Shown: piece by piece, positions 36,001 to 43,006 of the stretch
Layout of the letters: each line of letters begins with the position of its first letter
Numbering within the stretch: the stretch's first letter is position 1
Assembly: GCA_030549495.1 (NCBI GenBank)
Contig: JAUIRK010001049.1
Coordinates: forward strand, 682,001 to 746,000
Reading direction: 5' to 3'
Origin: Nectonema munidae
Taxonomy: Eukaryota; Nematomorpha; Nectonematoida; Nectonematidae
Length of the DNA: 64,000 nucleotides
The notes under the pieces: model-generated
Seen by the model: only the letters and a program-made list of their open reading frames with translations
Told to the model about the DNA's origin: nothing
The model's database searches: none
Position numbers and translations under genes: made by a program

Positions 36001-39000
36001 TCGCAAGCGAAGGCTTAGTGTCGAATTTATTCAGTTTTTAAGTGCTTGCCATCTGAGTTGGATTTTTGGAAGTACTGGGAGTTGTGATCCGAGTGCGATA
36101 TTTTTCCTCAGCTGGCATATGAAGCCAGATTCTTTCTCCAAAAAAGACATACCTCGTCTTATAGGGAGGTGAGCCAAGAATCAAACTAAATAGCACTAAT
36201 AGGAATTATGTTGACACTGTGAACAGGTTTAATGGAATTTTTGATAAGTTATCATAACTTTGTTAGAAAATAAGTAATCTTATCCGATTCGCAATCAATA
36301 ATTTATTTATTAATAAAAATATCAGACTGTTTAGAAAAAAAGAGGTTTCACTTAAGTATTTTATTCACAGTGTCTCCTCTTTGTAGTTTTTTGAGCAAAC
36401 ACATGTTGATGATCCACTAGATTTTCTCATCTTCTATCACAGTGATTCTATTTCTCTTTCTGTCTCCTCTGTTTTTCTCTTCCGCTTTCTCCGCTAAAAC
36501 TCAAACATTCACTCAAGCTCTCTTATTTCATTCAAGCCCTCTTCTCTTGTTAAGCTCTCCTATCTCAATCAGCTCTCTTCTCTTCAGTGACGTAGCTAGA
36601 CATTTTTTGTTTTTAAATTGTTTTTTGTTTTGCCCCCCCCCGCCTATCAACTTTTTTCTGTTTACACCACTGCTTCTATCTAATTTGCATTTAGAGTTAA
36701 ATTAAAACAGTTTTCAATCGTTACAATTTTATATCAATGAATATTGTTAGACTCGCGCTAAGATTTTTTTTCAACAAAGGTCATTTAATATTTATCACTA
36801 CGTTTGTTACATTTTGTAACATTTGAAAACTTTAACTAATAGCTATTTAGGAATGAATATTTTGACTAGCTATTCGGTTTAAAAGCAAGAATACTGTATT
36901 TGTTTAATATTTGAGCAGAGATATTTTTTATAATGTTCGATTGTTAAATTTTATAAGTAACACTGCACATAATCAAATCACTTTTTTAAAGAAAATTTGT
37001 TGATTATTATAGTAAAAATATAATATCGAAACAATGTTTCAGTTGTTAAAAATGTACTTGATCTATTTATGACAGCTGTCAAAATTTTATTTGTAAACAC
37101 AAATATTCAAAAAAACGCAATGATTTTTTCTCGTATACTTTGATTTATGTTAGTTTGATCCTCGGACATTTCGCCCCATTATTTTCATAAGACAGTTCGT
37201 CCCATGGACAATTCGCCCCATTATTTTCATAAGACATTTTGTTTCATGGACAATTCGCCCCGTTATTTTCATAAGATTGTCTCATGGACAATTCTAAAAA
37301 TTCTAAAAAAATTAAGAGATAAAATGATTAATTTGAAATAATTTAATAGAGATAAGATAAACAAAAATATAAAAAATTTTAATAATTTTACACATATAAT
37401 AAGCAAAGATGGATGAAACAAATAGCCTATGAGACTAAGTTCAAATCAATATCTCAATTTGTCCAGGGGACAAATTGTCTATGGGGCGAAAGGTATGTCG
37501 ACCGTTAGTTTAAATAATTTTTTAATTATAAGGGTTAGCTACTTAAGTGTTGACTTTTGCGGCTTATAAAAACTTGAAAATATCAAATAAACTCTAATTC
37601 TTTATGCCTCCTATTATTCTGAGAACAGACGGTTCCTTTTTAAAATAGTGAAAATTGCTTTATTAATTTATTTTGTTTCCTTTCTCTCTTATGTTAATTA
37701 TGTAGCAAATTTTCCAATTTTAAGTAAAAGGTAAGGTGCAGTGGGTGTATTTTCATTGACAAGGCACTGTGTTACCGCTTGTCAAACTATGAGCAAATTC
37801 GTATCATCTCTGATACGAGCATCTCAACCAACCTGCCATGCCACTCATAGAGTATGCTGTAGGGGATACGTCAAATTAGTTTTCAAAAAACTTATGTTAT
37901 GCTCTAAAATTGGTAATCTTTTACTTTATGGTTCTGTCAATCAAAAAATTTCTTTGACAAATTATTGTCTGTTGTGATGTCAATCAAACTATACATTAGT
38001 AAACTCTATCATAATATAAAGATTAAGAAAAATATTTTTATAGATTTCAAATTTAATTAGAATACATTAACTATTTTTTGCTAAAGATCCTAGATTTAAT
38101 TTACATTAATATCGTGTCAGTAAATAAAAAAAAATTAGAATTTTTTTTTATAGATTTCAAATTTAACATTTAAATATTTTACTAGAGATTCTAGATTTAA
38201 TTTACATTAATGTATGAGAGTAAATAAAAAAAATTTAATTTATAAATAAAAAATACATACTTTATCTCTGTCCAATACTTTGAGGTTGAAATAAATCTTT
38301 TAAAGAATTTAAAAACAGAAAATAATTTTGCTTTTGGAAAATGGCTTCTCCAAACGAACTCATCTAAATATGATTTGAATAATTCGTTGCAGGTGCCAAA
38401 GATTTTCAATGTTTTGCGTGTGAATGTTCATATCATCCAATGATCATAAACTCCATTATTATAGCTAGAAATGTTCCTCCGTCAGAAACAATAATGGATC
38501 CTGGTAGTATGTGTCTTTGTATAATTTATGTAAGAGTTGTTTCTCTCCTATCTTGACTTCAACTAAAAAACATTTCTTACTATTTCTTTCAATTACTCCA
38601 AACACCCAATGACCTTCTTTCCAAGTACCTTTGTGATATTTTCTAGGAAAAAAACTTGCTTTCATCAATTTCTACTATAATTTGTTCAAAGTTTTCATCA
38701 AAACCTCCAACAGTTAGACAATTTCTTTCAACCCAACTTGTAGCAATCTCTCTACAAAAATTAGCCCAGTCTACAGCAGTTCGTCCACTTCCAATAGATG
38801 CTTCATGCACGACACCATCCATAAATGAACAAAATCATAGAATAAGGTGAAGTGGCTTTTTTTCAAAAAAAGATCCTGAAATTGAAGAAGAAAAATTACG
38901 AATTTGAAGAGAAATTACGTCTTTTTTTACCACAAACATAACATTTTCAACAATATCCATCACATACAACATTTCTCTTTATTAATTTACAATTTTGTTG

Positions 39001-41684
39001 GCAATCATTGCATTGGAAAATATTTAAAATAACTTTGTGCAAAGCAAACAAAAATTTCTAATTTATCATTTGAATTTAAAACTTGTAACAGAAAAGAAAA
39101 ATTCCTATTTTCAGATAAAATTGTATTCTTACTCAGAGTAGCATCCGTAAGTTCATTCATTTCAGATGAAAATGAATTGATAGAACAAATGATGAAAGAA
39201 AATATACTTCTTACGCTCGGTGTCAAAACAACTCGTCAAATTATAATTTAAAAATATTAAATTAAATATTAATATTTTAAATATTATATTTAATATTAAA
39301 AATTTCAAGCACATTTGTACTGATGGTGCTCCATCAATGATTGACGTTAAAGGAGGGTTTGTTACATTAGTCAAAAATGAATGGCCTCATATAACATTTT
39401 CTCACTGTTCACTACATCGTTATGCGCTTGCCTCAAAAACTCTCCCGTCTTCTTTGTTGGAAGTTATGAACTTTGTGGTTAAAATGATCAACTTTATCCA
39501 TTCCAAGGCTAAAAATCACAGACTCTTCCAACTTCTTGCTAACGAAATGGGAGTCAAACATTAGGACTCCTGCTCTTCACTAAAGTTCGTTGATTATCGA
39601 GAGGAAACTGCCTTTCCCGATTGTTTGAATTAAGTTTGGAAGTAAAAGCTTTTTTGCGAAGAAATGACAATAAACTGAATGTTTATTTTGACAAAGAAGA
39701 GTTTGTTATGATGCTTGCTTAATTGGCAGATATATTTAGTCGACTCAACGAGATGAATAAGTCTTTGCAAGGTCGTGATGTGACAGTTAGTGAGGTTCAC
39801 GACAAACTTGCTGGACTGTCTGCTCGAATGGAAGTTGGGCAGGCACGAATCAAAGTCCAATCCCTGGCCTCTTTTCCTTTCTTAGATGAGCAGCTGCAGA
39901 CAACAAATCAAGCTTCCCATCGGCATCAAAGAATGTATTACTGAACATCTCAGCATCCTAACTCATGAGTTCAAATCTTATTTTGACGGTGCACCATTAG
40001 ATGTTTCATGGCATAGGGAATCATTCAACACTGAAATTGAATGTACTGAAGACGAAGCAGAAGAGCCAGCAGAGTTTAAGGCATCTAAAGCAATGGAACT
40101 TACTTTTAGTAACAGGGAAGATCTCTCTACTTTCTGGTTATCTGTTCAGGATGCCTACCCTCTACTCAGCAAGAAAGCATCTAAATTTGCTACATTTTAT
40201 CTTTGCGAATGTGGATTTTCTGACTTGGCCACTATCAAAACAAAGTCCCGAAACCGGCTTGATGTTGGCAACGATATTCGTCTTGCTGTATCCCAAACGA
40301 AGCCAGGCATAAAAAGTCTTGTCACACAAACTCAACAGCAATTTCTCATTGAATAAATTCAAAAAAAATTACTTTCATTATAATTATATAATGTTATAAA
40401 TAGTTATATTATATAATAGTTATGTATTTTAAAATTTTTATTGTTTGAAATTTAGAGGGCCACGGGTATTGACTTGCTTGGTAAGGGGCCGCAGGTCATG
40501 AAAGGTTAAGAAACACTGGACTAGAGAGACAATGTTCGACTTTCTGTTCATATTTTGCTAGTTGTAAGATTTGATATACCTCATTCGGGGAGACGATGTT
40601 ACATAAGTTATTACCTATATACCTGTATACTATGATGGTTCATCTCCCACCAGTCAGTTCATATTTTGCTAGATGTAAGATTTGATATACCCCATTCGGG
40701 GAGATAATATTAAATATGTTATTACCTATATTTTGCAATTTTTTTACGATAATAAATAATAAATCTCTCAAATAATCAAAATAAAATTCTATAATCAAAG
40801 AATCGAAAAATATTCTCTAAAAAATCAAAAAATATGAAACTTTCTGTTCAAATTTTGCTAGATGTAGGATTTGATATACCTCATACGATGTTACAAAAAT
40901 TATTACCTATATTTTTGCAATTTCCACGATATTAAATAATATATTTGTCAAATAATAATAATCAGTAAAAAATCGTGTAATCAAAGAATCAAAAAATATT
41001 TATTCTTTTCAAATATATCGTTGGCTCCCGTTACTTTTAATTTGCTATATGTATGATTTGATAAAAATTATTATTAGAAAGACTAAGTTTATCTTTCTCT
41101 TCTAAAAGTAACGGGAGACAACGATATATTTGAAATTCAATTCACTCAAGTTGTCTACCGGCGTTCAACCGTACAGAAACTTAATTGTATAATTCATATT
41201 CATATTTGTATATCATTTTTAACGGGTTATCAGTGAGCTTTAATTGATGCTTATTTTTCAAGCCTATCACTACCACTTGATTACGAACTAACTTTTTCGA
41301 GTATGAAATCGCTCAGTCTACGATTTTCTTCTCTGAAACAAATACTAACGTTGCACTCTTTTCAGTCATAAGCATGGCACTCGTTCTTAGCCATTCCCTA
41401 TTTTCTTTTTCTGCTTGCAAAACCAAGAATCCAGTTTTTAGAAAAAAAGCAACAAAAATCAATCTTTTTAAGATATCACTTAACCCTAACCAAAGCTCAA
41501 AATTGAATCTAAATGCTGTGTGAAACATTATCATTATTTTTTAATCCTTTGATTCACTGCTTTTTTCATTTAAGGACGAGTTTTAGATGGTATGCTTGTT
41601 GTTAGAAAGATTGAAAATATACCTACAGCGCCTAATGGCAACCCTAAAGTTCCAATAATCATTTCACAGTGCGGACAGATGTGA
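17989..41684 (+). CDS. PPIH: Cyclophilin H (peptidyl-prolyl cis-trans isomerase H), complete 7-exon gene
   Basis: The product is a 180-residue single-domain cyclophilin (human PPIH is 177). PPIH binds PRPF4 in the U4/U6.U5 tri-snRNP and isomerises X-Pro bonds in the nucleus. Exons: 17989-18060, 23870-23934, 23982-24050, 26107-26149, 30264-30359, 34804-34891, 41575-41684; all introns are GT-AG and all junctions keep frame. Landmarks in order: [33 protein letters not shown], the PPIH-specific [87 protein letters not shown]. Catalytic Arg (IHR), Phe-Met-x-Gln (FMIQ), QFF and the KH histidine are kept. The pocket Trp is Phe (CDFLD), QGG is QSG, and one residue is added after SIYGG. There are no stops or frameshifts, so it is probably functional. 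Intron lengths are 5809, 47, 2056, 4114, 4444 and 6683 bp. Confidence 0.95.
18061..19039. other. PPIH intron 1, left part, nothing recognised
   Basis: AT-rich intronic DNA. No coding relic or tandem repeat could be supported. Confidence 0.5.
19040..19665 (-). repeat. Dispersed repeat of about 600 bp, copy 1 (direct copy at 35092-35672)
   Basis: Both copies begin CAGGGGCG and share ACTTCCAGCGAAAATATTTT, a G-run, TCATTTGAAAATGAAGTAGT and the remainder to GATGCAAGCTACAAAA. On the minus strand a frame is kept in both copies ([20 protein letters not shown] here, [14 protein letters not shown] in the other). It faintly resembles the start of a LINE APE endonuclease (HLNIRSL ... yIhsl..kPsvI). The CAGGGGCG start would also suit a hAT-type terminus. 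Class is unresolved. Confidence 0.65.
19668..20274 (-). repeat. Dispersed repeat, copy 1 (inverted copy 36699-37556), empty site for a MITE
   Basis: About 550 bp is an inverted match to 36699-37148 plus 37504-37556 (for example AACTAATAGCTATTTAGGAA and its complement). This copy carries a single AAACTAAC where the other carries a 347-bp insertion flanked by two GTTAGTTT. It also has about 110 bp near 19690-19800 that the other copy lacks. Confidence 0.75.
21000..22170. other. Unassigned core between the two tandem blocks
   Basis: One 98-codon frame (20995-21291, rich in Lys, Ile, Tyr and Phe) and heavily interrupted frames beyond it match no family I recognise. It may be an eroded transposase or filler. 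Confidence 0.35.
22190..23240 (+). repeat. Tandem repeat of about 150 bp, seven units
   Basis: Successive TTTTTGACAGGTTTGATTGA starts at 22519, 22667, 22818, 22966 and 23116 give a period of 148-151 bp. Earlier units at about 22198 and 22325 are more diverged. Units share AAAAAATGAATATCACCACT, GAATTCAGCAT, GTGTAAAAAAC and GAGATGAGCTGTCA. Single units recur at 25720-25840 and, inverted, at 63779-64000. Confidence 0.85.
23248..23869. other. PPIH intron 1, right part
   Basis: AT-rich. A 64-codon frame at 23419-23613 has no recognisable domain and is probably chance. It ends at the exon 2 acceptor. Confidence 0.5.
23870..23934 (+). CDS. PPIH: PPIH exon 2
   Basis: It starts GAA GTT GGT after acceptor AG (23868-23869) and ends with the first two bases of an Arg codon before donor GTTGCA. 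It encodes [20 protein letters not shown] and F. The acceptor is fixed by phase 0 from exon 1 and by an in-frame stop upstream at 23837. Confidence 0.92.
23982..24050 (+). CDS. PPIH: PPIH exon 3
   Basis: It follows a 47-bp intron (23935-23981) ending CTTTAG. It encodes [23 protein letters not shown] and ends with AG of the catalytic Arg codon; donor GTAATT. The segment [14 protein letters not shown] distinguishes PPIH from other cyclophilins. Confidence 0.95.
24275..24510 (-). pseudogene. RTE-type LINE endonuclease fragment (CFDP2-like)
   Basis: The minus strand reads [20 protein letters not shown], then in another frame [11 protein letters not shown] followed by EGNALREID. This matches the start of RTE/BovB-type endonucleases (R-f-a-s-W-N-v-g-T-L-t-G-r-g then v-d-i-a-c-l-Q-E-T-r-W-k-G), often annotated as craniofacial development protein 2-like. 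The catalytic Glu (QET) is present and the usual Trp after SW is Ser. Only about 80 residues remain. It lies in PPIH intron 3, antisense. Confidence 0.72.
24548..25690 (-). pseudogene. LINE E, ORF1-ORF2 relic of the LINE C family
   Basis: Minus strand, in order: the end of the RRM-like region ([37 protein letters not shown], about 25680-25510), zinc knuckle CSICGKY with CKYCA (25460-25360), [13 protein letters not shown], then after a degenerate junction the APE endonuclease: [10 protein letters not shown] near 25060, [44 protein letters not shown] and [12 protein letters not shown] down to 24548. The RT is missing. The order and residues follow LINE C closely. Many stops and frame changes. 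It lies in PPIH intron 3, antisense. Confidence 0.78.
25720..25891 (+). mobile_element. piggyBac-like element, right end copy
   Basis: One 150-bp type unit (TTTTTGACAGGTTTGATTGA) is followed by AACATTAAAAATATTTGTAA and a terminus CCCAGCACTTATAGGG with TTAA at 25892-25895. Its complement, TTAACCCTATAAGTGCTGGG, mirrors the left end at 20275. Confidence 0.62.
26107..26149 (+). CDS. PPIH: PPIH exon 4
   Basis: A 43-base exon between acceptor GTTTTAG and donor GTAAGC encodes the rest of the catalytic Arg codon and [14 protein letters not shown]. It is the core of the active site (Phe60, Met61, Gln63 in cyclophilin A numbering). Confidence 0.95.
26150..26799. other. PPIH intron 4, left part with G-tracts
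   Basis: AT-rich DNA with a (TA)n run near 26456-26472 and two long G homopolymers: 19 G at 26699-26717 and 16 G at 26753-26768, separated by further short G-runs. No gene was seen. Confidence 0.6.
26800..28130 (-). pseudogene. LINE F, RT fragment of the LINE A family
   Basis: Minus strand, in order: [15 protein letters not shown] (about 28110-28050), [20 protein letters not shown] with [20 protein letters not shown] (28014-27736), QFGFRRAT, then in another frame [56 protein letters not shown] (27696-27373), and thumb and tail [39 protein letters not shown] down to about 26800. Motif A with the first catalytic Asp falls in a damaged join near 27700. There are at least three frame changes. 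It lies in PPIH intron 4, antisense, ending next to the G-tracts. Confidence 0.85.
28131..28522. other. Spacer in PPIH intron 4, nothing recognised
   Basis: AT-rich DNA between LINE F and the piggyBac relic. Confidence 0.45.
28523..29720 (-). pseudogene. piggyBac-type transposase relic
   Basis: Minus strand from about 29600: [39 protein letters not shown] (the catalytic-region I-D-E-x-x-x-x-F-x-G box), [39 protein letters not shown], then 29068-28736 with [39 protein letters not shown] and [15 protein letters not shown], and 28726-28523 with [16 protein letters not shown] and a Cys-rich end ([11 protein letters not shown]). This is the middle and C-terminal half of a DDD piggyBac transposase with its Cys-rich domain. 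The N-terminus is not clear. Several stops and frame changes are present. TTAA ends were not assigned. It lies in PPIH intron 4, antisense. Confidence 0.82.
29721..30104. other. Spacer in PPIH intron 4, nothing recognised
   Basis: AT-rich DNA with no supported feature. Confidence 0.45.
30105..30245 (+). mobile_element. tRNA-derived SINE
   Basis: It has an RNA polymerase III promoter of tRNA type: A box TGGCCTAATGATGG (30118-30131) and B box GGTTCGAAACCC (30161-30172), about 30 bases apart. A tRNA-unrelated body of about 70 bases follows. The pseudo-tRNA does not fold into a clean cloverleaf, so it is not a tRNA gene. It ends just before exon 5 of PPIH (30264). The 3' end and target duplication could not be fixed. 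Confidence 0.5.
30264..30359 (+). CDS. PPIH: PPIH exon 5
   Basis: Thirty-two codons between TTATAG and [38 protein letters not shown]. It is noticeably GC-richer than its flanks. The loop after SIYGG is one residue longer than in human PPIH (YRGPFADENF). Confidence 0.95.
30360..31844. other. PPIH intron 5, left part, nothing recognised
   Basis: AT-rich intronic DNA. A 67-codon minus-strand frame at 31570-31773 matches no family I know. Confidence 0.5.
31845..32923 (+). mobile_element. Foldback-like dispersed repeat, copy 2
   Basis: The left part is a large inverted repeat: an arm at about 31860-31985 (TTGCACGATTTTAAATATTA, CTGTAATCAAAGAATCAAAA, TATCGTTGGCTC) and its complement at about 32075-32210, around an 80-bp loop. 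It is followed by the 28-bp minisatellite, GTTGTCTACCCGCGTTCAAC and the same sharp right end TATTACTG as copy 1. There is no open frame. Confidence 0.68.
32370..32810 (+). repeat. 28-bp minisatellite, copy 2
   Basis: Two or three units at 32375-32460 and eight units at 32585-32810 have the same consensus as at 6274-6478. Unit order and variants (TTGTAGTATATAG next to normal units) are partly shared with copy 1, so the array moved or was duplicated with the element. Confidence 0.85.
32924..33242. other. Spacer with partial foldback-end duplicate
   Basis: Near 33103-33140 it repeats the end of the foldback-like element (AGAAGAGTTTCCTAAA, AATATTTCTTCAA), about 230 bp after the first. A short TG/TACG run lies at 33138-33158. 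Confidence 0.5.
33243..33393 (+). repeat. Dispersed 150-bp repeat, copy 2
   Basis: Same unit as 10762-10913. This copy contains the palindrome CGCATATGCG and the hairpin CGCATA-GT-TATGCG. It abuts the truncated end of the Tigger transposase. Confidence 0.7.
33425..34035 (-). pseudogene. Tigger-like transposase, N-terminal half
   Basis: It reads [20 protein letters not shown], then 33965-33708 [38 protein letters not shown] (CENP-B/Tc5 HTH) and [16 protein letters not shown]. After a frame change 33622-33434 reads [31 protein letters not shown] and [15 protein letters not shown], the first part of DDE_1. It ends before the second and third catalytic residues. It differs clearly from relic 1 and is better preserved. 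It lies in PPIH intron 5, antisense. Confidence 0.85.
33425..34331 (-). mobile_element. Tigger-type (pogo superfamily) DNA transposon relic 2
   Basis: The 5' terminus lies at 34331: the minus strand starts CAGTAAACTCTGTCTAAACC immediately after a TA, and repeats the subterminal motif GTCTAAACCGGA several times to about 34200. Transposase follows from about 34035 down to 33425. The other terminus is missing; the gene stops next to the dispersed 150-bp repeat. Confidence 0.85.
34332..34803. other. PPIH intron 5, right part, GC-richer
   Basis: From about 34540 the composition becomes less AT-rich up to exon 6. No domain was recognised in any frame. Confidence 0.45.
34804..34891 (+). CDS. PPIH: PPIH exon 6
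   Basis: It follows acceptor TTGTAG and precedes donor GTATTT. It encodes [23 protein letters not shown] and NKHVVF plus one base of Gly. The Trp of the usual WLDGKHVVFG motif is Phe. Confidence 0.95.
35092..35672 (-). repeat. Dispersed repeat of about 600 bp, copy 2
   Basis: Direct copy of 19040-19665, starting CAGGGGCG and lacking about 28 bp after it. It has an internal G-rich stretch at about 35324-35343. Confidence 0.65.
35779..35832. repeat. 54-bp inverted repeat, left arm
   Basis: It pairs with 37857-37910 with one mismatch in 54. It ends GTATCCCCTACAG. Confidence 0.85.
35833..36585. other. PPIH intron 6, unassigned
   Basis: It contains a 76-codon frame at 35942-36172 with no recognisable domain and a pyrimidine-rich stretch at 36430-36580 (CTCTTCTCTT-like). 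Confidence 0.45.
36586..36677. mobile_element. Small hAT-type MITE candidate
   Basis: It begins CAGTGACGTAGCTAGAC and ends TTTACACCACTG (complement CAGTGGTGTAAA), with a run of nine C inside. Flanking CTTCTCTT and CTTCTATC agree at six of eight bases, as an old 8-bp target duplication would. Only about 92 bp. Confidence 0.4.
36699..37556 (+). repeat. Dispersed repeat, copy 2, with MITE insertion
   Basis: Inverted match to 19668-20274, starting TTTTCAATCGTTACAATTTT. It is interrupted by the MITE at 37157-37503. Confidence 0.75.
37157..37503. mobile_element. 347-bp MITE with 8-bp target duplication
   Basis: It is flanked by GTTAGTTT on both sides (37149-37156 and 37504-37511). Ends are GATCCTCGGACATTTCGCCC and, as complement, GGTCGACATACCTTTCGCCC, agreeing at 17 of 23 positions. 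The left half has three tandem units of about 45 bp (CATGGACAATTCGCCCC, TTATTTTCATAAGAC). The empty site exists at 19668-20274. An 8-bp duplication suits hAT-like elements; superfamily is not proven. Confidence 0.82.
37857..37910. repeat. 54-bp inverted repeat, right arm
   Basis: Complement of 35779-35832 with one mismatch. It begins CTGTAGGGGATAC. Confidence 0.85.
37911..38229. repeat. Tandem duplication of about 110 bp
   Basis: Copies start near 38041 and 38151, sharing TAGATTTCAAATTTAA, CTAGATTTAATTTACATTAA and AGTAAATAAAAAAA. It lies just beyond the 3' end of the Merlin gene and may belong to that element. Confidence 0.6.
38230..39165 (-). pseudogene. Merlin-type (ISXO2/IS1016-related) DDE transposase relic
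   Basis: Minus strand, in order: [35 protein letters not shown], a zinc-binding region CNDCQQNC with [51 protein letters not shown] (first catalytic residue, E-I-D-E-S-K-F), [20 protein letters not shown] (ISXO2 signature), CFLVEVK, then in another frame HTQNIENLW (H-T-x-x-I-E) and [20 protein letters not shown]. Nearly the whole 300-residue transposase can be read, with about four frame changes and stops. Merlin is related to bacterial IS1016. Terminal repeats were not identified. It lies in PPIH intron 6, antisense. Confidence 0.85.
39301..40356 (+). pseudogene. hAT transposase (SCAND3/ZBED5-like), C-terminal two thirds
   Basis: [12 protein letters not shown] (catalytic Asp region), [60 protein letters not shown], then after frame changes [53 protein letters not shown], and the hAT dimerisation domain [56 protein letters not shown]. 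It has at least three breaks. Animal genomes often annotate such genes as SCAN domain-containing protein 3-like or ZBED5-like. It is the one coding transposon in PPIH introns lying in sense orientation. Confidence 0.86.
39301..40518 (+). mobile_element. hAT transposon relic, SCAND3/ZBED5 (Buster-like) lineage, 3' part
   Basis: Transposase sequence to 40356 is followed by a typical hAT terminus: the last bases GGTTAAGAAACACTG give the complement CAGTGTTTCTTAACC. Upstream of 39301 is an AT-rich spacer, so the N-terminal part and left terminus are absent. Confidence 0.82.
40520..41180 (-). mobile_element. Foldback-like dispersed repeat, copy 3 (inverted, rearranged)
   Basis: It carries complements of copy 1 blocks: GATTTGATATACCTCATTCG, CGGGGAGACGATG, TCAAAGAATCGAAAAATATT, TATCGTTGGCTCCCGTTACT. 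The inverted partner AAAAGTAACGGGAGACAACG lies at 41103-41122, then GTTGTCTACCGGCGTTCAAC. Only a trace of the minisatellite is left. It begins two bases after the hAT terminus. Confidence 0.65.
41181..41574. other. PPIH intron 6, right end
   Basis: No feature apart from a chance 73-codon minus-strand frame. It ends at the exon 7 acceptor. Confidence 0.5.
41575..41684 (+). CDS. PPIH: PPIH exon 7 (terminal)
   Basis: It follows acceptor TTTAAG. It completes Gly and reads [35 protein letters not shown], then TGA. It matches the human C-terminus (LPVVISQCGEM). Confidence 0.95.
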
Positions 41685-41701
41685 TCCTTACTATTATTTT
41701 T

Positions 41702-41707
41702 AATAAA
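41702..41707 (+). terminator. PPIH polyadenylation signal
   Basis: AATAAA lies 18 bases after the stop codon of exon 7. This is close but workable for a short 3' UTR. Confidence 0.55.
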
Positions 41708-42838
41708 GTTTTATCCTTAATTTTTCAATGATACAGAATTCCAATTTTCGTAAAAGATCGAAAATGACAATGACATATTTTAATTTACATCTTGTTCTAA
41801 AATGTCTTGACAGTGATGCTCAACCTTTTTAGTTAGTCGTTCAAAATGTCCTTTTTTCTATTATGACTTTGACGTGCAAAAAAGTATAATATGATAAACT
41901 AAGTTTGGCTTGAAGCAAAAAACTAAATTACTAAAATATATTTAAGAATAACCATTATCAAGCAAATAAGTTTCAAATGTTTGGTATTTTGGTTGTCAGC
42001 TTATTGAGGAAAAAGGAAGGAGAGAGGAAGGTCGGTTTTACATTTTAAAGGTAGGTAGCAATATCAAAGGAGATTTTTAATGTTTATAAATAATTGAAAT
42101 GTTATGACAATTTATTTAGTATTACGAAAGGATAATTTGTTACTATTTTTGTTTTTAAAAAATAACAAAATATATTTCCACATTGCTTAGAAATGTGAAT
42201 GAAAAAGTGGGCTATAACAAGCATTAAAGTGGACCAAACTACATATTTCTATTCATATAGGATATAGCAGGTTGAGCATCCCTTGTCTAGCATTTTGTTT
42301 AGCATTATTGAAAATTTTTGACTAAGTAGCAAGAATAAGATTAGGTAATATTTCTTATTTTTAAAGATTGGCGAATAGACCTAATTTTAAAGTAGATTTC
42401 TAAAGCTCTTGCATATATTTTTCTTTCTGTTTGTCTAATTGCATCAAAAACTCCCCAAAAACATTACATTTCATAGGTCTGAGCGAAGAGAGCGTCCTTC
42501 ATGTCAAATAATCTTCATTTATTTTTTACCCCTCCATCCCTCTTTCTTGTCAGGCACTCTAAACTTTGGTAAGAAGAAAATTAACTTCTAAGTTAGCAGC
42601 ATCATTTTGTTGTTTCCGCGTACCTTAATTTTTAAATCACTCAAAATGAATTTCTTTGATATTTTACAATAACCCTGTTAAGCTCTAAAAATGAATTTTT
42701 AAAAAATTGAAAATTTTCGAAAAAGTGCTATTAACAAAGATGTGCGAGTAGTATTTTAACGATCGTATATACGAATAGAAATTAGAAGTATATACGAAGG
42801 CTTTAAAAGTCATTCTAAGCTATTATGGAGGGTCTCAT
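41708..42838. other. Intergenic spacer downstream of PPIH
   Basis: AT-rich DNA with no supported gene or repeat. Confidence 0.5.
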
Positions 42839-43006
42839 GACATTTCATCACACGACACTTCATCACGCGACACTTCATCACACGACATTTCATCATAACG
42901 ACACTTCATCACGCGACACTTCATCACACGACATTTCATCATAACGACACTTCATCACACGACATTTCATCACACGACATTTCATCATAGCGACACTTCA
43001 TCACAT
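42839..43006. repeat. 15-bp minisatellite, 11 units
   Basis: Units alternate between GACATTTCATCACAC and GACACTTCATCACGC or ...CAC, with three 16-bp variants ending CATAAC or CATAGC. It lies 410 bp upstream of the MULE start codon. Confidence 0.92.
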
